Source: Shimazuella soli (GTDB taxonomy: Bacteria; Bacillota; Bacilli; Thermoactinomycetales; Thermoactinomycetaceae). Taken from it: DNA of 64,000 nucleotides. This document shows, piece by piece, positions 8,818 to 17,197 of this stretch. The position numbers and the translations under genes are program-made. The notes beneath the pieces are model-generated. The model was not told the origin of the DNA. It saw only the letters and a list, made by a program, of their open reading frames with translations, and did no database searches. The stretch is from the NCBI RefSeq assembly GCF_022511585.1, contig NZ_JAKWBN010000003.1:186001-250000 (forward strand), read 5' to 3'. Position 1 is the first letter of the stretch; each line of letters starts with the position of its first letter.

Positions 8818-9488
8818 GAGGGCACATCCAATCGGTAGCCAAGACCTCGAACCGTAGTGATCTGAAAAGCATTGGTTTCTTGATCAAAGCGTTGTCGCAG
8901 CCGCTTGATATGGACATCAACTGTTCGTTCATCACCAACAAAGTCAATGCCCCAGATTCTTTCAATCAATTGAGCTCTAGTAAATATTTGACCAGGGTAG
9001 CTGGCTAATTGAAAAAGAAGCTCAAATTCTTTCGGAGGGAGTTGTATCATTTGGTGTCCTGTGTTGACGGTATAACTATTTGCATCAATAATGGTATCCC
9101 CTATTTTTACCCAGTTACGGGAGGTCATCCGAGCACGTCGAAGTAACGCCTTTACCCTTGCAACTAGTTCTAATGGATCAAATGGTTTCGTGATATAGTC
9201 ATCTGCTCCAATCTCCAACCCTTTGATCCTTTGATTGGTTTCCCGTTTTGCAGTTACCATCAAAATCGGGGTGTCGCGAGCCTTACGAATTTCTCGGCAA
9301 ACTTCCCATCCATCTTTTTCTGGCAACATAATATCTAGAACTACCAGATCGATCGGTTTGGAGTTTATCGTAGTGAGAGCATGATCACCATTTTCCGACT
9401 GATGAATTTCAAAGCCTTCTTTTTTTAAATAAAATGCAATCATATTTCGAATATGAATGTCATCTTCTACGATGAGAATATGTACCAT
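8814..9488 (-). CDS. OmpR/PhoB-family response regulator
   Basis: The 224-residue protein has a receiver domain (residues 1-118: acidic pair EDD, phospho-acceptor in LVVLDIMLPEKDGWE, conserved TAK and ITKPFDPLEL) and a winged-helix output domain (about 128-222, ending RTVDVHIKRLRQRFDQ and VRGLGYRLD). It is first in the operon with the kinase and probably the RND pump. The ATG follows GAGGGCAACCT. It binds DNA upon phosphorylation by its partner kinase; targets beyond this operon are unknown. Confidence 0.93.
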   Translation of the reverse strand: MVHILIVEDDIHIRNMIAFYLKKEGFEIHQSENGDHALTTINSKPIDLVVLDIMLPEKDGWEVCREIRKARDTPILMVTAKRETNQRIKGLEIGADDYITKPFDPLELVARVKALLRRARMTSRNWVKIGDTIIDANSYTVNTGHQMIQLPPKEFELLFQLASYPGQIFTRAQLIERIWGIDFVGDERTVDVHIKRLRQRFDQETNAFQITTVRGLGYRLDVPS

Positions 9489-9661
9489 AGGTTGCCCTCA
9501 CAGCTGTTTTTTGGGTAAGATTACCATGTTTGATGGATGAGATCAAACTGTATTTATTTAAATTTGTATAGAAATTCATTAATATTTATTGATTATGTTT
9601 ATAAAACTATTCTTTTTCAGTATAATCAGTTGGTATTGTCGTTATCCCTTGAGGAAGAAAA

Positions 9662-10456
9662 ATGCCATCTGCATGGAAGAATGGCCCACGAACAGAAGTG
9701 GAAACTTATTATTCTGGAGTGGTGGGAAGGAATATCGCGCTGATCAGAGCGTATTGGGGCTGGTCGCAGCGAGTCTGCGAGCTAAAGCTTCGTTTGCTGG
9801 GAGTGGGAATCAAGAACATTTCCCTAATCGAACGAGGTATACCTTTTTCTCAGGCAGTACCTACTTTGACTATAGATCAACTCATAGCCTGTGCGAAGAT
9901 ATTTCGTACAACCCCTGAGTGGCTGCTTACGGAGCATCCAGATAAGCTTGACTTGAGGGATTTTGTCATCCTCGAGAGAGAAGAGCTTGTCCCTTACCCG
10001 AAAAACTATTACGCTCGAGTTGTTGCTGATAATGTTCGGGAAATGAGGATAACGTATGGATGGTCTGTCAAGCAGTTTTCTGAAGAGGTAGAAGCTCTGG
10101 GAGTCCGTATGAAAAGTGCCCGGCTTTCCGCGATTGAAGTAGGCTCAACCAATGGTTCTATTTCAGTGGACCAGTTTATGGCGTTTGTAGTAGCACTGCA
10201 AACAAGTCCTGATAGGCTGCTTATAGAATCACGGCTGAAGGTGCTCCTATTTTTGCTGCAAGGTGAAAATGAAATTCAGGCAGACGAGATTCCTGAAGCC
10301 ACCGACACATTCCTCGAAAGGTTGTATCACGAGGAATTGGTTGGGAAGTTCTTGAGAGATAAAAACATACACTACCTGCTTTCTCCACTAGGCAGTACAG
10401 AAGCTAAGGAGGCTCTCCAGCGGATGGAGAAGAGAGGTATTCCAATCCTCTTCTGA
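9662..10456 (+). CDS. protein with two tandem XRE-type HTH domains
   Basis: The 264-residue soluble protein contains two related helix-turn-helix units: residues about 22-85 (VGRNIALIRAYWGWSQ ... ISLIERGIP) and about 118-190 (VADNVREMRITYGWSVKQF ... LSAIEVGS). Both are followed by a helix of the type FMAFVVALQTSPDRLL. The internal repeat points to duplication of one domain. The style recalls actinobacterial XRE proteins more than bacilli. The C-terminal 70 residues have no recognised motif. ATG 9662 sits behind GAGGAAG. It is probably a DNA-binding regulator with a two-part operator; its target is unknown. Confidence 0.65.
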   Translation: MPSAWKNGPRTEVETYYSGVVGRNIALIRAYWGWSQRVCELKLRLLGVGIKNISLIERGIPFSQAVPTLTIDQLIACAKIFRTTPEWLLTEHPDKLDLRDFVILEREELVPYPKNYYARVVADNVREMRITYGWSVKQFSEEVEALGVRMKSARLSAIEVGSTNGSISVDQFMAFVVALQTSPDRLLIESRLKVLLFLLQGENEIQADEIPEATDTFLERLYHEELVGKFLRDKNIHYLLSPLGSTEAKEALQRMEKRGIPILF

Positions 10457-10468
10457 CAAGGGAAAAAC

Positions 10469-10504
10469 GGCTCATGAAGACATTTACTGTTGTCTTCATG
10501 AGCC
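10469..10504. terminator. 13-bp hairpin between convergent genes
   Basis: A perfect 13-bp stem GGCTCATGAAGAC / GTCTTCATGAGCC lies between the converging tandem-HTH gene and sodC. There is no clear T run, so it may act weakly in both directions. Confidence 0.55.
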
Positions 10505-10530
10505 AGATTATATGGAAAAGTATGTAATTT

Positions 10531-11058
10531 TTATTTTGAAACCTTCACTATTCCACAAGCGATACGATTACCAGCGTTTCCAGTTGGGTCAGTTTTCTCA
10601 TCATCTGGTTTTTCGTGAATCACAAAAGCGGTACCTGTACTTTGAAAGAGTGAATTTTTTTGTCCCGCTTCCAATGTAATTCCTTCAAGTTTTTTGGTTA
10701 ATTGAAATGTTCCATCACTTTTGACAGTGATATTTCCCAAGTCCCCTGCATGACTTCCCTGTGGATTGAGATGACCGTGTTGTTTTCCGGTTGGATTAAA
10801 ATGAGGACCAGCGGATTTAAAATCTGGGGCAGAGCATTTTCCAATCGCATGGATATGGAAGGCATGAGGACCTGCAGGTAAATTTTGTGCTTTTACCTCT
10901 ACTTGTACCCCATCGTGATTCTCCGTTATTTTCACCGTTCCTACATTCATTCCTTTGGAATCAATTAACGTTGCTACGGCTTGTTTGGATGCGTGTGATG
11001 TACAGCCTAATGTGAGATAAGATACCAAAAAAGGTAACAAAAGGAGATAAATACGCAT
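10531..11058 (-). CDS. sodC: Cu-Zn superoxide dismutase, lipoprotein
   Basis: The 175-residue protein has a lipoprotein signal (LTLGC, cysteine about residue 19), which would anchor it outside the membrane. Metal ligands are visible: FHIHAIGKC, GPHFNPTGKQHGHLNPQGSHAGDLGNI, and a second cysteine in NRIACGIV for the intramolecular disulfide. It converts superoxide to oxygen and peroxide if metal-loaded. Some Bacillus members (YojM) lack copper ligands, but here the His set looks complete. It is monocistronic and convergent with the upstream gene. Confidence 0.88.
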   Translation of the reverse strand: MRIYLLLLPFLVSYLTLGCTSHASKQAVATLIDSKGMNVGTVKITENHDGVQVEVKAQNLPAGPHAFHIHAIGKCSAPDFKSAGPHFNPTGKQHGHLNPQGSHAGDLGNITVKSDGTFQLTKKLEGITLEAGQKNSLFQSTGTAFVIHEKPDDEKTDPTGNAGNRIACGIVKVSK

Positions 11059-11170
11059 ACGAAGTCCCTCCTCGAAAATATTTATTTGTAATTATAACAA
11101 AATTTTCCGAATGGTAACACGACTAAACTTCCTCTCATTTGTCCATACTGAATAGGGAGGAGGGAACTAC

Positions 11171-11806
11171 ATGAAAAAGTTTTTTGCACTTATAACATTT
11201 TTCTTATCGATGTGGATTGTATCTAGTCACCATTCAGTGGAAAGCCGTGTACCAAGTATTCCAAATGAAGCGGTAAGGCTTCGGATTCTCGCCAATAGTG
11301 ATTCTGTTCAAGATCAGTGGCTCAAACGTCAAGTTCGTAATGAAATTGTGAGTGAAATGAAAACATGGGTACATAAACCAAAAAACATAGCAGAAGCCCG
11401 GCAAATGGTTCGCCAGCATCTGCTATTGTTTCAACAGTTAGCCAAAGAGACGATCAAGAAATATGGCTTTTCTTATCCAGTTAAAGTTCAATTTGGACAA
11501 GTTCCTTTTCCTACAAAGCTATATGGGGATCAAGTATATGCAGCTGGCAATTATGAAGCACTTTTAGTGACTATTGGTTCTGGTAAGGGGGGTAACTGGT
11601 GGTGTGTGCTTTTTCCTCCCCTCTGTTTTGTGGATATGGGGAAAGGTGAGGCTTTTCCGAAAAATGACAGTGGTGCGGTTTTGTCCACTGATGTTCATCC
11701 CGAGGGAGAAGTATACGCAGAGGCTGGTAAAGACAAAAAACAAGTCAAAGCAAACCATTTAGAAGTTCGGTTTTTATTGTTGGATGAAGTGAAGGAGTTA
11801 TTTTAA
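11171..11806 (+). CDS. spoIIR: stage II sporulation protein R
   Basis: The 211-residue secreted protein has an N-terminal hydrophobic signal (residues 4-20) and family signatures VRLRILANSDSVQDQWLKRQVRNEIV and GNWWCVLFPPLCFVD. SpoIIR is made in the forespore and triggers SpoIIGA to process pro-sigma E in the mother cell. The ATG follows GGGAGGAGGG. It heads the block that in B. subtilis continues into ywlB, ywlC and mntP, and its presence identifies an endospore-former. Confidence 0.93.
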   Translation: MKKFFALITFFLSMWIVSSHHSVESRVPSIPNEAVRLRILANSDSVQDQWLKRQVRNEIVSEMKTWVHKPKNIAEARQMVRQHLLLFQQLAKETIKKYGFSYPVKVQFGQVPFPTKLYGDQVYAAGNYEALLVTIGSGKGGNWWCVLFPPLCFVDMGKGEAFPKNDSGAVLSTDVHPEGEVYAEAGKDKKQVKANHLEVRFLLLDEVKELF

Positions 11807-11824
11807 AAAAGTCCTACAAATGTC

Positions 11825-11878
11825 GCGGCGGCTCTGCTTTATCGACATGCTTTCACATGGGTAATGCAGAGCCGCCGC
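11825..11878. repeat. GC-rich 13-bp inverted repeat
   Basis: GCGGCGGCTCTGC (11825-11837) and GCAGAGCCGCCGC (11866-11878) are perfect complements separated by 28 nt in an otherwise AT-rich, gene-free 290-bp stretch after spoIIR. There is no T run, so it is not a standard terminator. It could be a small RNA, a cruciform or the relic of a mobile element. Confidence 0.55.
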
Positions 11879-12097
11879 CACGATCGCGAGGTTCAGCCGC
11901 TGGAAGTCCTTACCGATGGTCATCTGTTGTGATGTCCTTTCAGACTGGGATTCTCTTTTCATCGTAGCTTGGATTTATCCAAAAAGTCATGTTATTCACT
12001 TTATGGAAAAACTAAGCCTTTCATCTGGAAAAATAGTTCTAAATAAGCTCTTGTTTCATAGATTAGAAACAAACTATGAACAAAAAGGAGTTTTGGA

Positions 12098-12523
12098 ATG
12101 TTTTTTTTACGCAAAGCAGTAGAAGAAGATCGAAAATGGATAAATACTTGTAATTTGAGTGTCTCTAGTGAGCCTATACATAAAATCGATGATTATTTTA
12201 TTTTGCAGTCCTTAGTGGATGAAAAACCCATTGGGATGTTGGCGATAGAGTTACATGAAGACGTAGGATACTTGCATTCATTGAGGTTTACAAATGGAAT
12301 CCCTACAATAGAACAATTAGGTGCTTTATTCGATCACTTCATGAGGTATTGTCAGAAACAAGGAAAAAAACAACTCTGTTTGGTTGTTCCGCCAACATCA
12401 AAATGGATGCTAGATTTGGGTTTCACACCGTCAGGTGAGGTACCAGAAAGTATAGAAAATTCACCCCACTACAGACAAGTAGCTTCAAGTGGCATGCTAT
12501 TAAGCTATCCGCTTCATCCTTAA
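12098..12523 (+). CDS. ywlB: GNAT-like acetyltransferase, YwlB-type
   Basis: The 141-residue protein has the size and fold pattern of a short GNAT domain: beta hairpin KPIGMLAIEL, GYLHSLRF, and a C-terminal strand/loop DLGFTPSGEVPE. The acetyl-CoA P-loop (R/Q-x-x-G-x-G/A) is not obvious. Position between spoIIR and ywlC matches ywlB of B. subtilis, which is the main support. ATG 12098 follows AAAGGAG. Substrate unknown. Confidence 0.65.
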   Translation: MFFLRKAVEEDRKWINTCNLSVSSEPIHKIDDYFILQSLVDEKPIGMLAIELHEDVGYLHSLRFTNGIPTIEQLGALFDHFMRYCQKQGKKQLCLVVPPTSKWMLDLGFTPSGEVPESIENSPHYRQVASSGMLLSYPLHP

Positions 12524-12584
12524 TTTGCATTTTTGTGCCCAATTCGATACCTTGAAAAGATAATAAAAAACAAGGGGTATCAAA

Positions 12585-13622
12585 GTGACAACCGTAATTA
12601 ATCTTCCATATGAACAAAAACGAGACTTTTATCTCCAGCTCTCTGATATAAAAAAAGCCGCCCATCTTTTGCAAACAGGCGGCTTAGTAGCATTTCCGAC
12701 CGAAACAGTATATGGATTAGGCGCTGATGCAATAAATGAGGCAGCAGTTCGCAAGATTTTTCAAGCCAAAGGCAGACCAAGTGATAACCCGCTGATTGTA
12801 CATCTAGCTAAATTAGAGCAAATCGAACAGTGGGTAAGTGAAGTCCCAAGTGTTGCTAGACAACTCATGGAGCGATTTTCTCCAGGGCCTATTACTTATG
12901 TGATGAAACACAGGGGAGATTTTGCAACGAGTGTAACTGCTGGACTTACTACTGTTGGTATTCGTATACCTGATCATCCACTTGCTCTTGCTCTGTTAGA
13001 ACTGGCGGATGTTCCAATCGCTGCTCCGAGTGCCAATCGGTCTGGCCGGCCGAGTCCTACAAGTGCAAGCCATGTAGAGGAGGATTTGAATGGGAAAATC
13101 GATCTCATTTTGGATGGCGGGAGTACATCGGTTGGGGTAGAGTCCACTGTGATTGATGTAACAGGTCAGACTCCTGTTTTACTAAGGCCAGGGGGAATTA
13201 CATTAGAAGATTTACAGTCAGTAGTAGGAGATGTATTAGTGGATACTGCTCTACAAGAACAACCTCGATCTCCTGGGATGAAATATCGCCATTATGCTCC
13301 GAAAGGGGAAATGTGGTTGGTGACAGGTGAAGACATGGTGAAGAAGATTCAAACTATTTCCCGGGAAAAGATGAAATCCGGATATCGTGTCGGTATATTA
13401 ACTACATCTGAAAATGAAGATAAATATACGGGAGCTCAAATCGTAGTTTGTGGCAGTCGCACTTCTCCAGAATCTGTGGCAAAAGGATTATATGATGTAT
13501 TACGTAAGTTTGATCTAATGGATATAGATTTCATTCTATCTGAGACGTTCCCATTAAGTGGTTTATATTTGTCTGTAATGAATCGATTAAATAAAGCAGC
13601 GGAAGGAAAAACAATCTCATAG
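12585..13622 (+). CDS. ywlC: L-threonylcarbamoyladenylate synthase (Sua5/YwlC)
   Basis: The 345-residue enzyme makes threonylcarbamoyl-AMP from threonine, bicarbonate and ATP for the t6A37 modification of ANN-reading tRNAs. The N-terminal YrdC domain (about 15-205) shows GGLVAFPTETVYGLGADA, KAKGRPSDNPLIVHL-like text and SANRSGRPSPT. The C-terminal Sua5 domain (about 235-340) makes this the long form. It starts at GTG behind AAGGGG. Placement after ywlB follows the conserved order. Confidence 0.92.
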   Translation: MTTVINLPYEQKRDFYLQLSDIKKAAHLLQTGGLVAFPTETVYGLGADAINEAAVRKIFQAKGRPSDNPLIVHLAKLEQIEQWVSEVPSVARQLMERFSPGPITYVMKHRGDFATSVTAGLTTVGIRIPDHPLALALLELADVPIAAPSANRSGRPSPTSASHVEEDLNGKIDLILDGGSTSVGVESTVIDVTGQTPVLLRPGGITLEDLQSVVGDVLVDTALQEQPRSPGMKYRHYAPKGEMWLVTGEDMVKKIQTISREKMKSGYRVGILTTSENEDKYTGAQIVVCGSRTSPESVAKGLYDVLRKFDLMDIDFILSETFPLSGLYLSVMNRLNKAAEGKTIS

Positions 13623-13635
13623 TTAGGTGAATGCC

Positions 13636-14109
13636 ATGATAAAACTGCTAAATATAACGGACAGGTACACTGCTGAGCAAGTTCTTCAACTACAAATTCG
13701 AGCATACCAAGTGGAAGCACAAATAATAGGGATGGAAGATATACCGCCGCTAAAAGATACAATAGAGAGCTTGCAAAGCACAACAGAAACATTTTTTGGG
13801 TATTATCATGAGGAAATACTAGTTGGTGTGATTAGTTTTCAAATCATCGAAAAGGTGTTAGATATTCATCGGGTTTTCGTTCATCCAGCTTATTTTCGCA
13901 GAGGGATAGGCAGAACAATGATTCAATTTTTATTTCATAAATATGAGAATCAAGTAAGCGGATTTAAAGTTCAAACTGGTTCTGTTAATGCACCAGCAAT
14001 TAACTTGTATCTTTCCTTGGGTTTCCAAAAAGTAGATCAATTGATGATAAAATCGATGCTGTCTTTAACTGTCCTTTATAGAAATTCATCAGAAATCACC
14101 CGCTTTTAA
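13636..14109 (+). CDS. GNAT family N-acetyltransferase
   Basis: The 157-residue protein carries a clear GNAT core: strand VLDIHRVFVHPAYF, the acetyl-CoA loop RRGIGRTMIQFLF and the C-terminal AINLYLSLGFQKV. The ATG at 13636 is taken because AGGTGA lies just upstream; an in-frame GTG at 13627 is inside that site. It follows ywlC by 13 nt and is probably co-transcribed. It is not part of the B. subtilis block. Substrate unknown. Confidence 0.85.
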   Translation: MIKLLNITDRYTAEQVLQLQIRAYQVEAQIIGMEDIPPLKDTIESLQSTTETFFGYYHEEILVGVISFQIIEKVLDIHRVFVHPAYFRRGIGRTMIQFLFHKYENQVSGFKVQTGSVNAPAINLYLSLGFQKVDQLMIKSMLSLTVLYRNSSEITRF

Positions 14110-14170
14110 AAAAAAGTAGGTAGAAATCAAGTTATTAATATAATGCTCTATCATTTTCTAAGCAAAAATA

Positions 14171-14205
14171 AAGAGCATTGAAAGAAAATTTTTCTCAATG
14201 CTCTT
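14171..14205. terminator. bidirectional terminator
   Basis: AAGAGCATTGA and TCAATGCTCTT form a stem around an AT-rich loop between the converging GNAT and COG4705 genes. Confidence 0.65.
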
Positions 14206-14219
14206 ATCATAAGGACTGA

Positions 14220-15083
14220 TTAGATAGCACTTTCATATGTTTCAGACTCAATAGATCCATCTTGTTTCGGTTTACTTTTTACGAACTCAATAATTAGACA
14301 GATTACAAGAACAGCTAATAAAATAGCAGAAGCGATTTGTGATCCATTTTGTAGTCCTAGACCGCCTTTTTCTTGAGGTTTAATCAAGAAATCCCCGAAA
14401 GTAGCTCCAAACGGACGAGTCAACACGAATGCTGCCCAAAATAAAAACACTCTATTTATATTCGTAAATCTATACGCTAAAAGAATGATTAATATTAATC
14501 CTCCTGTTAGCATTGCGCCTTGAGCAATTGTAAGTCCTAATCCTTGTTCAAGATAGCTGCTTCCACTAGCTAACGTTCCAACTCCTGCTGCCTTGTGAGA
14601 TAAAAAATCACCTGCAGCTGTTCCTAGTGTATTCGAAACTAAAATAGCAATCCAATATAGAACTTCAACCCGTTTTGTTGCAATACTTTTAACATTTAAT
14701 GTTGGCTCAGTGAAATACCAAAATGCCAAGATAATTGCTAACAAACTTATTAATATAAAAGAACCTTTCATATATCCTAATCCTAATGAACGGTCCATAT
14801 AGTCCGAAAATGCTGTTCCCGCAAGACTGGTTGAAAGAATAACTGTCCAATAAACAGGAGAAACATATTTCTTAACAAACAACTGAATGGTTAAAAAGAC
14901 AGCAAAAACACCTAAGAAAAATAGAAATGGAGTTAAATAATTATCCTGCGTTCCAGGTACAGTAACTAAATCACTGCCTGTTTCCCCCAGTGTTGTTGCT
15001 GCGATCTTCATAATCCAAAATAGAAGTGTCAATTGAGGAATCTTGTTAATCGATGAATTTACGATTTTTTTAGCAGTTGACAT
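14220..15083 (-). CDS. COG4705-like multi-pass membrane protein
   Basis: The 287-residue protein has about eight hydrophobic helices arranged as four repeats. The repeats carry the motif (F/Y)W-x-x-x-x-x-x-x-T-x-G-(E/T)-x-x-x-D: FWIMKIAATTLGETGSDLV, YWTVILSTSLAGTAFSDYM, YWIAILVSNTLGTAAGDFLS, FWAAFVLTRPFGATFGDFL. This matches the uncharacterised membrane family COG4705. Transport or sensing is possible but unshown. It diverges from a paralogue at 15381-16913, with a 297-bp gene-free gap. Confidence 0.75.
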   Translation of the reverse strand: MSTAKKIVNSSINKIPQLTLLFWIMKIAATTLGETGSDLVTVPGTQDNYLTPFLFFLGVFAVFLTIQLFVKKYVSPVYWTVILSTSLAGTAFSDYMDRSLGLGYMKGSFILISLLAIILAFWYFTEPTLNVKSIATKRVEVLYWIAILVSNTLGTAAGDFLSHKAAGVGTLASGSSYLEQGLGLTIAQGAMLTGGLILIILLAYRFTNINRVFLFWAAFVLTRPFGATFGDFLIKPQEKGGLGLQNGSQIASAILLAVLVICLIIEFVKSKPKQDGSIESETYESAI

Positions 15084-15380
15084 TTATGTACTCTCCCCTT
15101 TTATTTTAATTTTTAAAATACAATTCTCGCATCCAACTATGAAAGAACGATGAAAAAAAGGCTTTTTGTATTGTAAGGTCGGGCTGTTAGGGGCTACCGT
15201 ACATATCTTAAGCTGAACCAGCTTTAAATAGAGGGCTAGTTCTTTTATTACATATTTAGGAAATGATTCCACATACTAGAATGGAAATCGTGCGCTTTTT
15301 CAACTAATTTTCATAGTTAGATGATAAAAACAGAAAATAGAGATGCAGCAATGACTACTTCCAAAAAGGAGATGAGTTCT

Positions 15381-16913
15381 TTGAACGGAAACTTAGCCGG
15401 TCTTGAACAAACTTATTCAGGCCAACGTCGGAAAATTTTAAGCAAGGTACCAGAAGTTACTATTTTCTTCTGGATCATCAAAGTCTTATGTACAACTGTC
15501 GGGGAAACATTTGCTGATTTTTTGAATTTCAATCTTGGATTTGGATTAATGAATACTACGATCATTATGGGAGTCGCTTTTTTTATTGTTTTGTTTCTTC
15601 AATTTAGTGTAAGAAAATATGTTCCCGGCATTTATTGGTTAACAGTTGTGCTTATAAGCGTATTTGGTACATTGGTAACGGATAATATGACAGATAATAT
15701 GGGAATACGACTTGAGGTTAGTACAATCGTTTTCTCCGTACTCCTTGGATTAACTTTTCTTTTTTGGTATCTTAGTGAAAAAACATTGTCGATCCACTCG
15801 ATTTATACAATAAAAAGAGAAGTTTTCTACTGGCTTACCATTCTTTTCACTTTTGCACTTGGAACAGCAGTTGGTGATTTATATTCTGAACAATTAGGGT
15901 TTGGCTATCTTAAAACGGGATTAACAGTCATTGTCATCATTGCTTGTATATTCTTGGCATGGAAAATGAAATTAGATGGAATACTAGCGTTTTGGATTGC
16001 ATATATTTTAACTCGTCCGCTTGGAGCATCCCTCGGAGATTACCTATCTCAACCAAAAGCTAATGGAGGATTAGGTTTAGGAACAACGGTTACAAGTGTT
16101 ATTTTTCTGTTAGCTATATTACTAATCATCATCTATCTTGCTGTTTCAAAAATTGATATAACAGCCACCAGAAATGAAACCGTAGAGAAAAATGGAAACA
16201 AGAAAAATGTTCTGGTACAAACCATTGCGGCATTATGTATTTTCTTAGTTCTTGGAGTAGGAAGTTATATTTGGCGCAGTAACTATATCGCATCACAATC
16301 TAATACAGCGCAAACGACTTTAGCTGGACAGTTACAAGGTTTTATCAAAATTGAAAATGACATGTTAAAAGCTGTAAACTCAAATGACCTTTCTACAGCA
16401 AAAAAAGATGCGGACAAATTGGAACACGATTGGGATGCAGCAGAACCTAAACTTAGGGCAATTGATGGCACAACATGGACAAAAATCGATGGGACGATTG
16501 ATGTGGTATTATCATCGGTGCGTTCATCTAGCCCCGATGTTAACAAGTCTAAATCTGCACTTAAGGACTCGCTTAAAGTCTTAGATGGTGCAAATAAATC
16601 AGCATCAAATAGTACTTCATCAGCAACCACATTAAGTAGGCAATTAACGGATTTTGTTAAAATTGAAAATGATATGCTAAAAGCTGTAAACTCAAATGAC
16701 TTTTCCACAGCAAAAAAAGATGCGGACGATCTGGAACATCAATGGGATACACAGGAACCTAGACTTAGGGCAATTGATGGCACAACATGGACGAAAATTG
16801 ATGGAACGATTGACGTTGTATTAGCATCCATTCGTTCGTCAAACCCTGAAGCCAGCAAGTGCAAGTCTGCTCTTAACCATTCACTTAGTGTTATAAACGC
16901 AGCAAATAAATAA
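15381..16913 (+). CDS. COG4705-like membrane protein with duplicated extracellular domain
   Basis: The 510-residue protein has the same four-repeat membrane core as its divergent neighbour (GETFADFL, GTLVTDNM, GTAVGDLY, GASLGDYL). It then has an extra helix (about residues 285-305) and a soluble tail made of two near-identical units of about 94 residues. Each unit includes IENDMLKAVNSND-STAKKDAD and LRAIDGTTWTKIDGTIDVVL. The TTG at 15381 is preferred because AAAAAGGAG precedes it; an in-frame ATG at 15321 has no good site. The repeat resembles helical-bundle tails of unknown binding function. Confidence 0.7.
   Translation: MNGNLAGLEQTYSGQRRKILSKVPEVTIFFWIIKVLCTTVGETFADFLNFNLGFGLMNTTIIMGVAFFIVLFLQFSVRKYVPGIYWLTVVLISVFGTLVTDNMTDNMGIRLEVSTIVFSVLLGLTFLFWYLSEKTLSIHSIYTIKREVFYWLTILFTFALGTAVGDLYSEQLGFGYLKTGLTVIVIIACIFLAWKMKLDGILAFWIAYILTRPLGASLGDYLSQPKANGGLGLGTTVTSVIFLLAILLIIIYLAVSKIDITATRNETVEKNGNKKNVLVQTIAALCIFLVLGVGSYIWRSNYIASQSNTAQTTLAGQLQGFIKIENDMLKAVNSNDLSTAKKDADKLEHDWDAAEPKLRAIDGTTWTKIDGTIDVVLSSVRSSSPDVNKSKSALKDSLKVLDGANKSASNSTSSATTLSRQLTDFVKIENDMLKAVNSNDFSTAKKDADDLEHQWDTQEPRLRAIDGTTWTKIDGTIDVVLASIRSSNPEASKCKSALNHSLSVINAANK
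16315..16911 (+). repeat. two tandem ~300-bp direct repeats within the gene
   Basis: Units at about 16315-16596 and 16630-16911 are highly similar at DNA and protein level, for example the shared run GCAATTGATGGCACAACATG. They code for the duplicated tail domain. The high nucleotide identity points to a recent duplication or gene conversion. Confidence 0.8.
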
Positions 16914-17063
16914 AAATTTTAGGAAATCAAAAATTGGGTGTTTTGTCCAGTCGGGTAGGTCAGGCTCATCTCGGAGCCAATCCTTCCTATTAAAGGCTTT
17001 CCTTGAATACCAGCAGACTTAAGTACAGTATTCAACAATATGGAGCTATCGCCAAAAAAATAC

Positions 17064-17110
17064 AAAGGATCATACCAATTAGTTTTGACTTAGGTATGAT
17101 CCTTTATTTA
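17064..17110. terminator. terminator between convergent genes
   Basis: The perfect 13-bp stem AAAGGATCATACC / GGTATGATCCTTT is followed by ATTTAAT. It separates the COG4705-like gene from the SDR gene. The rest of 16914-17197 shows no gene. Confidence 0.7.
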
Positions 17111-17197
17111 ATAAATGTAGAATATGTGCAGAATAAATATAAAACTTACAGATTTGTATTGATGCTTAAGTATATTTTTTTGATAACCATTTCTTCA

